Shown here piece by piece: positions 41,791-55,800 of a stretch of DNA of 64,000 bases (the first letter of the stretch is position 1; every line of letters starts with the position of its first letter). The position numbers were made by a program, and so were the translations under genes. The DNA is taken from NCBI GenBank assembly GCA_963978895.1, contig OZ022240.1:12496307-12560306 (forward strand), given 5' to 3'. The stretch is from Erpobdella octoculata. Taxonomy: Eukaryota > Annelida > Clitellata > Hirudinida > Erpobdellidae. The notes beneath the pieces were generated by a model. That model searched no databases, was not told the origin of the DNA, and saw nothing but the letters and a program-made list of their open reading frames with translations.

Positions 41791-44700
41791 GTATGTATGT
41801 GTGCGTATGTGTATGTATATATGTATGTATGTATGTAGAATCGGATCTGGGGGGGGGCAACTGAGAGTGAAAGAATGAGCGGGAAAGCGACAGGGAACGG
41901 ATAACGAGCGGGAGTGTGTATGTATCTATGTATGTATGTAGGTATGTATGTATGTAGAATCGGATCTAGGGGGGCAACTGAGAGCGGATAACGACCGGGA
42001 GTGCAAGCGGGTAGGAAATGGGAGCGAAAAAGAAACACATTAGGTAAACCTCTAAAAACCCTGGGCAACGCCGGGTGCCCCCGCTAGTATATATATATAG
42101 ATTCCCGCTCGCTCTTCCGCTCCGCTCATTTTGTGCCTGATTTCAATTTTTTTTACAACTTTCTTTTCCTGGATGAGAACTACCTTCTTGTAGAGCTTGA
42201 CCGATTAATCGGTAGCATTCATAATCGGGCCGATTATTAGCACAATCGACAATCGGTCGAAACAATCGGCTTCTGATTGTTCTTAAAAGGTACAATCACC
42301 ACACAAGCATCACAGGATTCAATGTGATTGGTTGGCAAATAGATCACGGACCATCAACGTCGTGACTTTGGGATCTGTTCTCGGATGTTGTGAGCGAGCC
42401 AGCACGCAAAAAAACTTGTCGATCATGGGCAATGACAATGATGCAGTGAATGCAATGATTAGTTTATACTTGTCATCAGCAGCATTGCCTCGCACAGAAA
42501 GCCCACACGTCTGGTGGAATACCAACAAATTCAATCTCCCAAACCAAACCTAACCACACTTGCGAGAAAGTATCTTTCGCACCGGCGTCAGGTGTCCCCA
42601 GCGAACAGCTCTTCAGTGGAGCAGGACAGATCTTCTCAGATCGCCGTGGCTCTCTGAAAGCCAAAACAGGAGAAATGCTCCTACTTCTGAAGTACAATCT
42701 GCTTCAGTTTTCTTTTAACTATTGAGAGTGGAAAGTGCCAGGGGCTCAAGGACTTTAACTAGACATTTTTATATATTTAGATTTTTTTATTGCCTGTATT
42801 TTGCTCACTATAAAATAACTATTTGAAAATTATATTTTGAACACAATAATATTTATTGATGTAAACTGCTGTAATCTTGGTTTTTGTTGAATATGCATTT
42901 ATTTGTTACAGTGTTACATCAACTGGAAATTATTTGAAATTCAAAAAACATATTAAATCAATGCAATAATACTTGATTGAAATTTATTTGACTTTTTTCT
43001 AGAATGAGCATTCAGAAAGCAATGTAATTGCGAAACATGTTTTATGGTATGCATTTTAAATAGAAAATTTATTTGTTAAAGAAATTAAAGATTGTAGCAA
43101 ATGATTTCATGGTATGTTGTTGTATGAGATTGAAATGCTTAAAAAACCTCAAAATCTATTGCACCAATAGAGCTTTTTTTGCTTTGGCTGGGCGACCTCT
43201 TTTTCTTTTGATTCCAATTGGGATGTTTTTTTGCTGCAGGTGGTGAGACTGCCAGCTTCTGTCGAATAGCTAAACCAACAATGTGCTTGCAAAACATTTT
43301 TTTGCATTTTCCGTTCAGCCAGTCATTTTGATCTTCTGGTAAAATTGTGGTCCAAGAACAAAAAGGAATTGATTTTAAACTCATCATAGGTCTCCCAGTT
43401 GTTAATTTCATTAGAGCTTTCTGTCACTTCTTTTGCAGCAATGTTGTACACAACTCCACTCTCAGTTGATTTTGGCTTTATGGTTTTTTTCATCTTTGCT
43501 CACTGGTAAGAGCTAGTCCACATTTTCTAGAATATTAAATACAGTTTGCATTTATTAATTATAGTTTGCATTTATTAATTACAGTTTGCATTTATTAATT
43601 ATAGTTTGCATTTATTAATTATAGTTTGCATTTATTAATTATAGTTTGCATTTATTAATTATAGTTTGCATTTATCAATTATAGTTTGCATTTTATAGTG
43701 TGCAAAATATTAAAATAGTGTGCATTTATATTGAAGCGTTAAGAATACATTTGTATTCGCCGTTTAACACTTTTTTACAAAGACTTTCCAGCTTTCGTTT
43801 TTTACGTAAATAAAAACTAATGTCCTTGTTCATGGTTACATATTTATTAGCCAACTGGCCAGTTTCGACATTAACTTGTCATCATCAGGGCTTAATTTAA
43901 AAATGTAAACATGATATAGAATGGTAAATAGATGTTTAAAAGTAAACTTAGAGAGACATAAAATTATACAGATAATATGGAATGTACTATGAATATTCGG
44001 AACAATTAAAATAAACTATTATAACTAAAATTAACTGTCTTCAAATTTAATGAATAATATTATTTTTATTACTAGGTTTTATACATAAATAGACGTTTCA
44101 AAGTAAAATTAAACAGACATCAAATTATACAGATATTATGGAATATATCGTGAATTACAGGACAACTTAAACTAAACTATTATGACTAAAATTAACTTCT
44201 GATGATTTCACAGGCATTACATCAAATATAAAAGTTACACAAAATTAATTTCAATTGCATTCATGCTATAGTAAGGTAGATAGACGTTTAAAAGTCAAAT
44301 GAGATTACATGAAGTTTTACGACAGGGATTACATCATATACAATCAATTAAGTTTGTAATTGTAAATTGCATGACTCAGCAAGGATAACTACAAACAGTA
44401 TATGTAACTTAGTCATGATAACATATAAGATAAATCTACAAGATTTATATAAAAGGTATGTATAATTTAAGTACTTCCATACAATTGCTTACAACGAACG
44501 GTTACATTGTGAGTGAGGTGGGAAAAGGTTGTCATATCAACAGAAACTGGGCAGTCATACCAATCCTCCACACCTTTGAACCTGTCCAGAGATGACAGAG
44601 GCCCACCGGACTCAGGACCAATCACCAATGAGCTCGTCCCAACTCCAGCACCTTCAACCAAAACACCAGTTTTCAAGGAACTCCGTGCAGCACCCGACTT

Positions 44701-45447
44701 TGGAAAATGTGTATCCTCAACCATTGAACCGTGCTGGTCAGAAGACAAAGTATTCATCACCAACGACTTTCTCTCGCCCCCGGTTTCTTCAATCAAAATA
44801 CTAGTTTCACATGAACCCTGTGTAGCACCCGACTTCAGAGAACATGTGTCATCGACTATTAAATTTTCAAGTTTATTGGTTGGCGGACCGGTCTGAAACA
44901 CGGAGGTCGATGAATGAACAATTGGCTTTTCAGTTCTATAGCCAGCTACATCATTACGTTCATTATTGACGATCGTGTTTTTATTATTAACATCTGCATT
45001 TGGAATGTTTTTGACTTTCACTTTGGTGACGCGACAACAAGCCTTAGGAGGTAGCATATAACAAGCAGCGGGCCTGGTAGAACTAGCTACTGATGGGTTA
45101 ACGGCCCCTGGGACATGCGCCGAGACAACACAAAACTATGCAACTGCAGGAGTTCCTTATCATAATGTAAACAACAAGGAGACAAGAGCCACAAAAGACC
45201 ACGCAACTAGACAATTAATGTATAAAGGTAGAACTTTAGATAATTTCAAAGTTTTATATATATATATATATCTATATATATAAAAATGAATGTTTGTATG
45301 TATGTCCTTTATGCATTGCTACACCATTCATCCGATCGTAATGAAATTTTCACACAACCTTGAGAGTCAAGGGGAATCAAATATAGAAAAAAAAATTTTG
45401 AAATCAGTCACAAAATGAGCGGAGCTGAGCGGGTGAGCGAGCTGGAA

Positions 45448-45478
<31 letters not shown>

Positions 45479-46188
45479 CTAGCCGGGTTACCCGGCGTTG
45501 CTCAGGGGTTTTTAGAGTTTTTTTATCGTTTTTCTCTAGCTCCCATTTAATTCTCCGTTTTCTCTCCCGCTCCCGGTCGCTTTCCCGTTCCCGCTTGCTC
45601 TCCCACTGCTGGTCGCTTTCCCGCTCCCGTCACTTTCCCGATTCCGGTCGCTCTCCCGCCCCATCTATCTCTTAATAATTTTTAATAACGCGCAATCGGT
45701 CACATTATGCAAGACTGGGAAGCAAGTCATGGACTTCTTAATATTAAGAAGTCCATTAGCAAGTAATGCCTGTTACGCAATTGTAAACAGTGCTATGAAA
45801 ACTTATGCAATGATCATGTATAGGCACTTTTGGTCCGGAAGGTTTTTTGGCCCCCTGAGCCGGAGGATCGGAGAAGGAGTCCAAACTTTCTTAACTTTTT
45901 CCCCTTATTAACTTTCCAGGCCAAAAGTTCCTATGTACGACCATCGAAGGTAATTGCGTAATAAAATTCAAATTTTGTTTATGTAACAACGTTTGAAGGC
46001 TTCAAGCAACTTCTAGCAAATCTATGATACATTTTATGGGCTAAAATAAGTTATGAAAGAGTGGAAAAGAAAATATGAGCGCTAGCGGGGAAGGAAACGG
46101 GAGAGCAAGCGGGGAAGGAAACGGGAGCAAGAGAGAAAAATGATAAAAAACATTTGAAAACCCCGAGCAACGCCGGGTAACCCCGCTA

Positions 46189-46256
<68 letters not shown>

Positions 46257-46335
46257 ATGAGCATAGTTTGGCATTATATTTTCTGGTCAGGTTTATTATA
46301 TTATACATAGTCAGATTTATTATATATAGTGGTCA

Positions 46336-46387
<52 letters not shown>

Positions 46388-46782
46388 TAATATACTTTGG
46401 CAAAATCCCCTCTCGTAAACACACTCCGTTAAAAACAAACGACCACTTTGCATTAATGACTTTTCTAATAAACTGTTCAAAATATTTAATTTTACGACGT
46501 AAACTAGAGTCCATTTTAAAAATTTATATAATACAAATAATAATAATTAGGACTGACTGGCCAGTTTCGACTACAGTCATCTTCAGATATATATATTGCG
46601 AATAAACTGTGGAATCAATTTATCTTTGAGACACGCTCCAAGAAACACAACTCGCCATTTGGCAGAAACAACTTTTCGAGCCAAATTCTCGACCTTTCGG
46701 CACAAAACTCTCTGTTCGAGACTACAATTAGCCAAAAACTTTTCCATTAAACTTTTATTGTCCGACCGACGGACCGTTTCAG

Positions 46783-46851
<69 letters not shown>

Positions 46852-49800
46852 GCTGTGCCGGTATGCAGGTATATTGGCCGGGATTTGGCATTACCGGAAA
46901 ATACCGGTTTCGCCGGTATGAAGGGTGCCGGTACTGAACAATCGGTTTTCAGCAAATCACGCAGAAAAGATAAAAGAGTGAAAGACATACAGCAGCGGAA
47001 TGGGTAGTGCAATTTACCTGTATGCCAGATGTTTGCTACATTTCAAATACGGACAACGGTTCTTAGCAATAGCATAGCACTAACTGACCGAAAACAGTAA
47101 CACTCAGAGATGTTGCGAATACTTATGGTGCGAGTAGGATTACCATGGTATCGAGTACGAGTACTTAAAAAACGTACTCGAGTAAAATTCGAGTACGAGT
47201 ATTAAGTACTACATCTCTGGTACTCAAGACTGAGTGGAATAACGAGTACGAGTACCAAGGCTTTGAGTACAGTTCCGGGTACGAGCAGTGCCAATTCGCA
47301 GCAAATCAATAGTTAGTTAATCGATCATTAACCTAACTCTAGGAAACTTCTATCGCCTACACCATCGTACTCAAAGTACTCATATTCCTCAGCTAGACTT
47401 GATTCATTTAGATAACAACCTCATCTAAATTACAAACAAATGAGATACGACAGTTTGTAATTAATATTAGGCAGATAATTAAGTAATAACTGTTCTTTAG
47501 TGTGTTTTGCCCTTGTTATAGGGCTGCACTGTTATTTTTTTAAATTTGGGACTGAAATTGTTATAAAAAATTGTTGTTATATTGTAGGTCATCATCAAAT
47601 ATTATTTTAATTACATACAGGATTATGAAGAAAATTCATTTACTGATGATGATGAGAAGTACTTGCGGTATTTTTGGAAAAATAAGTATTTAAATCCTTT
47701 TAAGGCTGTTAAAGAAATTCCAAATTTGACTGAAGTTTTAATTCTTGATGATTTGCGCTTAGCTCTTAAAAGAGATCAATCTGCCAGCATTGGAAGGTTT
47801 TTCAGCTCAGGTAGTTAGTCACTTTTGTAAATTTAAGAAATTAAATATTTTAATGTTATTATTTCTCTAAAAAATGTGAGTTTCCTATTTGTCAGCGTTA
47901 TAAACAAACAGGTATAAATGCCATGAGCCAGCTCGATGAGTGCGGGACAACGGTTCTCGATTATTCGGCTGCCTATGCTGCTGCTGACTGTCTTTCATTT
48001 ATCCTTAAGTCTTCTAAGCAATGTGGCAAGTGTTTAATTTGATTATTATGAAACTTTAAATGTAATTCTTTATACTTACTTTTGATCAGATTTATTTCTT
48101 AAAAACACACACATTGGAAGTTTGATGAAGCCTCAAGATGAGGATAAAGTAAAGAAATGCATGGATCTGTTGAAGGATTATGGCATACAGTTTTGTGATA
48201 AAAGGTTAAAACGACAATAGTTGTGTTGAATTTACATATTTGATAAGTGAATAGGGTTTGATCTATTTCAGCTATATCAAAATAGAAGAACCTGGAAGTG
48301 TTTTAGATGTGACAGAAGAAAAACAAAATAATAGAGACGAATGTTGTGGTTTTGAACTTGTGTTTGTATAGTTTGTAATTTGTTTGGTTTTTGTTAATTG
48401 ACATTTCTTGCTCCCAATTAATTTTTCTGCAAATAGATCATTCTCTGATCCTGTGAAAAACTTCTTGTCCAAGTTAGGCATTGATTGCCTTTATCCATTG
48501 TTTAAAACCATGCCATTCCATGAATTTCTTGAGCTAACTGAGGAGGATCTGGGAAAGGTTAGCTTTATAATTGAGATTTACTGTTTGTTTTTAAATGCTT
48601 TTATTTAACTTCACTCGTCTCTCTGTTTGTTGGTTTGTTAGTTAGTTTGTCTGTGGTGATCAAATCTAGGTTACTAGGCGTGGCCAAGTGTATTCATTGG
48701 CCTCATTGAATGCCCGCATTTTTTACGAGTCTCCTGATGTAACCAAAGACTATAAAGACGCCTGAGTTATCGAGATATAAACGGCTCAACTCAAACTCGT
48801 ACGTCTTCATGCGATTTTTAACTGTGCGACTGCCTACCTTAAATCAATTAAAATTAATCAAAATCGATTTTATTTGAAAGTTAGTGTTGTAATAAACAAA
48901 ATTAATAATGAAAAATTAAATAAAAAGTACAAGATTGAGCGTAACGGTTGTTTAAGATTAAAAAATTTTAGTTCGTTGACTCAGATAAAGAGGCAAAATT
49001 AATGCATTTAAAAAAAAATTTATTTTTTATCTTTACTTGTTACTTATGCAAAATATTCAACAATTTATATGACGTAATAATAATAATAGTTTGACAAATT
49101 TATAGTGGCGTAAGTACTAAAGGGCTTCAAGGTCACTGGAACAGATGCGTCTTGACTCAAGACTCTTGAGTCTTTTCCTAAAGCCTTCAACTGTTGCTGC
49201 GGAGGTGACCTCCTTTTTATTCTCCCCGTCGGCACGATGAGTTGAGATGATGATGAAGATCTCAGTCTTTTTTGAGCCAGGATTTCTTGCACCCTTTTCA
49301 AACTAGATGTTAGATATGTGGGAGCCATCTTGTTGAGACACTTGAAAGTCATAAGTGCCAGCTTGAACTTGATGCGGTTATTGATCTTCAAGCAGTGAAG
49401 TTGCTGAAGGATTGGTGAAATATGGTCATGCTTGTGCACTCTCGCGACAGATTGAAAACGTCGAGTTCAGGATTTGGGAAGGCCGGACTAGAGCTGAGTT
49501 GCAATAGTCGAGCCTTGAGAGGACGAGGGAAGTAGCAAGTGTCTTAAGAACCGACACTGGAAGGGATGCTGCGACGGCCTTGATTTGTCACAGCATCATG
49601 AATCACAGACGCGTTACATAGCCGATGTGAGTATTCATGGTCAAATCAGAGTCCATGAAAACTCTGAGATTTCGGGTTGCAGACGTTGACGCAATCCAAT
49701 CATTTCCGAATCGGACTGGAGCAGTTGGGCACTGATGGCTGCGCCGTCGGGTGGTGAACCATTTTACTTCTGACTTTTTAGGATTTAATTGAATGATGAC

Positions 49801-52800
49801 TAGACTTCATCCGCCGATCTACTTCGTACACACAGGTTGACATTAGAGACGAGAGCTCAGCAGCACGATTGGGTTTGCAGTAAACGTAAACTTGAGTGTC
49901 ATCTGCGTAAAAATGAGCCTGCAGCCCATGACTGGCTATAATGTTATTAAGGTCAGAAATATACAGAGAGAAAAGGATTACACCTAAAACTGATCCCTGA
50001 GGGACGCCGCATGACATAAGAATTCAGAGAGATGATGTCACTGACCTTGACCCAAAACACCCTACCACTCAAATAGGACTGCAGGGTCAAGAAGACATTG
50101 TTTATTTGGTAGTGTATTTATAACAACGGTCACGTCTTCAAGACTGGTAGCGACAAACTCAATCAGTGGCGTACCACTGTAAAAAGGTGGAGCTCCACAC
50201 GTTATCTAGCTTTTTAGAAAAGAACTGTAATAACTTGTTTGCGCTAGGGGCAATGCGACCTCTGGACATGACCGTGTTCAGCGAAGACCACAGACTGCAT
50301 CTGGACGCGCGCTCTCCTTCGATCTTGTCTATCCAGAAAGACGCTCGCTTGGCACAGGAGAGTTTTCTGTAAGCCGCTCGCTCCTGCCGCCAACGGGAAA
50401 TGTCTTCGACCAGTTTTGTTTTAAGAACAACTCTTTCAAAACGGCGAGTCCGCTTTTTGGCTTCGCGGCGGTCATTATTGAACGACGTATCTGATGTGGG
50501 AGAGCGAAGCTGAATTGATTGTTGAGGTATCTGTCTATCAAGCAGAGATGAGAGCACAGTGTTGTATAATGTTGCAGCTTCATCAAGATTGTTAACACTG
50601 TTGTAGGCCAGTGGGGAAGTTTGAAGAGCGTCTAAGAAATGTTCTAGACTGAAAGCTTGCCAATTTCGCCGCAGGGTTGTCTTGTACACAGGGGGCAGTT
50701 AGATCACTGATGACGTCTAGAAGATGAGCAAGTGATCGGAGAGACCTGTATCAAAGGTTCTGACATCAGTGAGTGAAGTCAAATGCGTAGCTACGATATC
50801 AAGGGTCCCTCCCCTGCTGTGGGTCGACACTTTAACGTGCTGGATGAATCCGTGGTCCTCAAGAATGCCCGTAAATGTATGAGTATGCGGGTCATCCGAT
50901 CAATGGAGCCTGATGTTCACATCTCCGGAAATAACAACATCATCGTTAAGAAATGCAATTTTGTCGAGTAGATCTGAGAATTCATTGAAGAAAACATCGT
51001 GAACTGCCCTGGTCCTGTATAGCACTACGATCGTGTAGCTGCATGATTGATGAGTTATTCTGCCTGTCACATGTTCGAATGACGTGGTCGAAGCACCAAG
51101 ATGTAACGGCTTGAGATGGTATCTTGGAGATGCAACGATGGCGACTCCACCGTGGTGGCAGCGAAGGGTGCTTTGGAGATGGCGTTGCTGCGTGCCCACA
51201 CCCAGGACGGCCGAGATCACCAAACCAGAACGGTTTTCTCTGTAAGGACGAAATTTGGTAGTGCCAAAACGTAGCAGAGAAAGTTTGCGTAGTGTAGAGA
51301 TTGTACAAACGCTAGGACCGAAAGACGCGTTGTTGAGTGACAACAGTTTTTCACGAGTCAACGGGACTACAGGCTTTGGCAGTGAAGAAGGATTGGCCAG
51401 CTGGCCAGATAAGTAGCTAGAATGTCTACATTATACTATTAAAACTAGATTTAGTGGAGCAGGTAAGCTAACCTATTGTGCATTTTTTGATAAAAGCGCC
51501 AAATTTTCCACAGAGGTAGTCCTATCTATTATGAACAAATTTGGATATTAGGCCAAAGTGTAACTGCCCCCTGGCGACCGTGGCAGTCATTTTGAAAAAT
51601 GGATGCCACGCCACGTGTTCCGATACGCGGCATGACCCTAGTATCCCTATATCTTCTGAACTGCTCATTCGATTTAATTGATTGATATGTCCCTGCGTTT
51701 TTCTTAATATGGGCTATATTTTTAGCTTAAATTAGATGTTTTAATTTGACCACAATGTTATAACTTTAGATGGAAGTGGTACCTTTCACGGTGTGGACAT
51801 CATATCAATGTCTACTCCGTGCAGTCGATTAGGGCCAGGACACTGCTGAATCAGCTGTACCTCGATTGTCATGTGTCAAATCCAGTTGTTTTATGAAAAA
51901 CCGAGGTATTCCTATAATGGGATACACATTCCCCAACAAGTCATCATTATCATTGTTGTCTTTCAAGCTAATCCCTCACTTAAATTTTCCTTCTGTGTTG
52001 CCTCCTTTAAACTTGGAACTTGCCTGGAAAATTGGTATCTTGTGCTTAGATGAAGATCAGCAAAGGCCAAGTCGGTCTGGTTTTATAGAACTTGCTTGTA
52101 AACCTGATGAAGATTTTAGGTCATCATCAGACATTAGGATGCTTCTGATTATTGTTTTGAACCCTAATGACATGTCATGAATTTTTCCACTTTAACTTTC
52201 ATAGAATGCCAGGCTCAAAAACGCCACGTGTTCCAATACGCGGCATGACCCTAGTATCCCTATATCTTCTGAACTGCTCATTCGATTTAATTGATTGATA
52301 TGTCCCTGCGTTTTTCTTAATATGGGCTATATTTTTAGCTTAAATTAGATGTTTTAATTTGAATGGAGCGTCCCCTAGCGGACGAAATAGCATTACGGCA
52401 CTACTAAAATATAGAATATCAGGAATATCTTTTTCATTGTATAGGATACAACAAAATTTACAATTAAACACTAATAGGAAATTGGGGATAACCTTTCAGT
52501 ATTTATATTTTGTTTTGATCACAGGCGCCCCCTAGCGTTTGTGCTTCACGCTGTTGAACTTGAGGAGCTGCGCGATGGTCAGTGTCGCAGGTTTATTGTT
52601 ATCAGTCTGATCCTTGATGCTTGGACCTTACGATATCATACTGACCATATATATAGAATAGATATATCGGCCCGCCTGTTGTTTAGGAAGGCTTTTAGCG
52701 AGGCAGCCTAGTAGACCGGAGAACTGATAGTTACAACCGTATAGTAACTTAATCAAGTATTTTTTTAATAGAAAAAAAAAATTTTTTATGTACAAAATAA

Positions 52801-55800
52801 ATTTTTAAGTTTATAAAAATTAACAAATTTTTTTATTAAAAAATTTTAGTTGACATTTAATTTTATTTGCGTAGTCTCTAGTTCGATGGTCTATTTATGT
52901 CTATTTAACGTCGCCTGTGTTATCCGTAAATTAGAATTGTATATTTTTTATGTCGGATATCGCGTTAAATTAAAATAAAGCTCATATCAACTACTTTTAG
53001 CTATAAGAAATTGACGTTTCTGTTTCTTACAAACCGGAGTTTAGTCTCCGCTGTCGTACCAAAAATAGATTAATACAAATAATGAATATTCATGGATCCA
53101 AAAGACTCTAAATCGTTTTTTCGGAGGCCATCTTGGCATCTCACTCAAAAGCTGATCATCTCCGATATATCTATTCTATATATATATGATACTGACCAAG
53201 CCAAGCAACATGAGTGGCACGGAGTCCTGTTGGCATCGTGCATGAAACCCACTGAACTCCTTTGTGTCTCCGATGATGTGGCGTCTCACAATCTTGACAG
53301 CCCGTGCCAGGTGGACAGCATCAACGTCTCTGTCTATTTTCAAGCCTTTGCCAGTGCGTCGTCATTGAATGCAAGCAGGATATCGCGACCCTGGTGTTGT
53401 ACATGCATGGCAGGAAAGTGGGCGAGTAGTCTCTCCTTCAGACGTGTTGTGTGCACCCTCCCGTCATGATCAAAGCCAAGCTGTTCCATCCTTGACATGT
53501 ACAACTGCGCCAGGTCAGCAAGTCTGAAGACGGGAGCAGTCCCATCATCTATCACAGCTTCTTCAATAAACATCACCAGCTCTGCGAAAGCATGTCCTGT
53601 CATTGTTTCTTTATCGTTCACACCTTTGTCCGTCATTTTTCGTGCGCGATTGTACAAGTTCAGGAGACAATTGCGTGGCTTCCTGTGCAACCATATCCCT
53701 GGCGTTAAGTTTTGTCAAGAGGTGCATGTCATCCAGCAGCAGCGCACACGACCTCACATGCGAGTCAAGCTGGAAAGTTGCAGCCTCATGCAGACTCTCA
53801 GTACCAGGAGCTTCTCTGCAGAAGACACAGTTGACTTGCATTAATTTTGGGTCTGTACTTGGAGGATATGACCAAAATCGAGTGCGCTTGCTTACGTTGC
53901 TTTCAGTAATTTCCTCTTCCTCAACGTCCATTTTCGTCCGCCTCTTCTCCGCCCTGTCCTATTGTATTTAAGCTTGAAGGTCTTGGTAGTATACTGCTTT
54001 GTTGGTGGCCAAAGCTGCTTCCATGCCGCTTCCTTCATCCAGGCGGTCGAACAGAAAGTACTTTGGAAACAAGTTGAGTTCGTTAAATTTCTTTAGATTT
54101 TCAGCCAGGTAGCTGTAGCCGCCTCCTTTGTCTTTTCGTTTGGACTGAGATGGACGTGTGAGCGTTTCTGTCATTCTTTCCTGGCAAACAAAGCACAGTT
54201 CCCAGTCTTTCTCTGTTGCTGGCTGGGCGGAGGTAGACTGGGCTGCTTCTGCGCCACAAAACTCGACAAATTTGAAGGTCTTGGACATTGTGCTGGATAC
54301 AAGACAGCAACAACAACACTTGTAAGCATATGAAGATGCAATACAAATAATGTGAAAGAGTAAAAATAGTGAGTCGTACAATATATATGTCTACATGTAG
54401 TTTTCATGGACAAGTTCTCACATCTGAGAGAGTACTGTTGAATGTAAAGTTGTAAAGTTGAATGTGATAAATAATTTATAGGAGCCTAGATACATTATAT
54501 ATATATATAGGCCAGTAGCTTTGGTAGGCCCGATTTGATTAGCAGCCTTTATACTTAGTCTGCCACTGTTTTGTATTCTTGATTAATTTGGTTTTTTCCA
54601 ACCGCTGAAAATGATTCTAAATGATAATAATTTCAAGCAAAGATGTTACTAAATCATTTTATTATCGCTAGATTCCTCCTAAGATGAATAGCAGTTCTTT
54701 CTTAACTTTTAACTTCATTAGGAAGAATGTTTATTGTACAGTTAACAATATATTATTTTAACAAGAATATTCAGCTTTACATTGTTGCCCAACAAGAACA
54801 CATTAACATTAAAACAACATATGACTGCTCAAGCAGACAATCGACGATATTTTTTACAAGCAAAAAAAATGTTAAAACGTGTTTTATTCACTAAAAAACT
54901 TCTAATTATATTAAGCAATTCACATGAATGAAAATTGGTGAACTAACAAGTGACGACATTCAGGTTAGTTTAAAACAATTACATATCGCACTGGTTTAAA
55001 TTTACTTTAACACAGCAAACAGTCAACGATGACGTCATAATCAAGATCCTATAAATTACAGGATAGGCCTCCTTTATTTACAAGCGCACTAACTCAGTAA
55101 CAGTTGACATTTGAAATCAAAATTAGTACAAGTAATATATCATTCATTACAATCACATTACTTATTTGATCTTTATGCACATTGTTTATCGGGTTTGTAT
55201 ATACTGAAAGTGACAAACTGTTGTATCTCGTGCAGTTTTAAAGTTGTTACTGATTTGTTATAAACTGAAAAATAGCGTCTTGCCATTTTGTCCGCTAGGG
55301 GGCGCCTGTGATCAAAACAAAATATAAATTCTGAAAGGTTATCCCCAATTTCCTATTAGTGTTTCATTGTAAATTTTGTTGTATCCTATACAATTAAAAA
55401 GATATTCCCGATATTCTATATTTTAGTAGTGCCGTAATGCTATTTCGTCCGCTAGGGGATGCTCCATTCAAATTAAAACATCTAATTTAAGCTCAAAATC
55501 TATCCCGTATGAAGAAGAACACAGGGACATTTCAATCGATTAAATCAAATGAGCAGTTCAGAAGATATAGGGATTCTAGGGTCATGTGGGACGTGTTGGT
55601 CTAGTGGTATAGACACCGGCTTTGAGAGTCGGAGGACCTGGGTTCGATTCCTGGTCCGGGCACGTAATTACCTTGGGCAAGAAACTAACTCACTAATTTG
55701 CATGGGCTCACGTCAACTCAGCGTTTCACCCTTAAGTGGTCGATAAATGAGTACCAACTTCGGTTGGGGGTTAAAATCCTTCGTGCACTTGTGGAGCTAT

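Larger units (their letters stand above)
43740..45060 (-). mobile_element. Penelope-like element remnant, C-terminus to terminal module
   Basis: Sense order: C-terminal coding (45057-44467), 3' UTR (44466-43890), hammerhead-like motif (43862-43888), decayed terminal module (RKKRKLESLCKKVLNGEYKC, ending near 43745), then AT-rich tandem repeats where other copies have (TA)n. Three diverged copies of a block of about 150 bp (gacgtttaaaagt.aa..t...agacat, tatacagatat) occur in the 3' UTR. Confidence 0.6.
51608..55582. mobile_element. Element with about 310-bp inverted arms around a captured gene fragment
   Basis: The left arm (52233-52545: catgaccctagtatccctat ... gatcacaggcgccccctagcg) is inverted at 55293-55582 with about 90% identity. 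Between them is a - strand fragment of the zinc-binding family, with a nested MITE. The left arm's outer 140 bp is duplicated at 51608-51748 with the 475-bp segment in between. The right arm abuts a SINE. No transposase was recognised. Confidence 0.6.

Noticed and set aside
43541..43692. CRISPR-like array
   Set aside because: Units are 20 bp and contiguous, with no spacers; a simple tandem repeat in a eukaryotic genome.
47105..47219. 8-bp target duplication around the small MITE
   Set aside because: Flanking 8-mers do not match convincingly.
55590..55662. tRNA gene (anticodon-like TGA)
   Set aside because: A and B boxes are good, but the acceptor stem does not pair, there is no long variable arm for Ser, and SINE body sequence follows directly.
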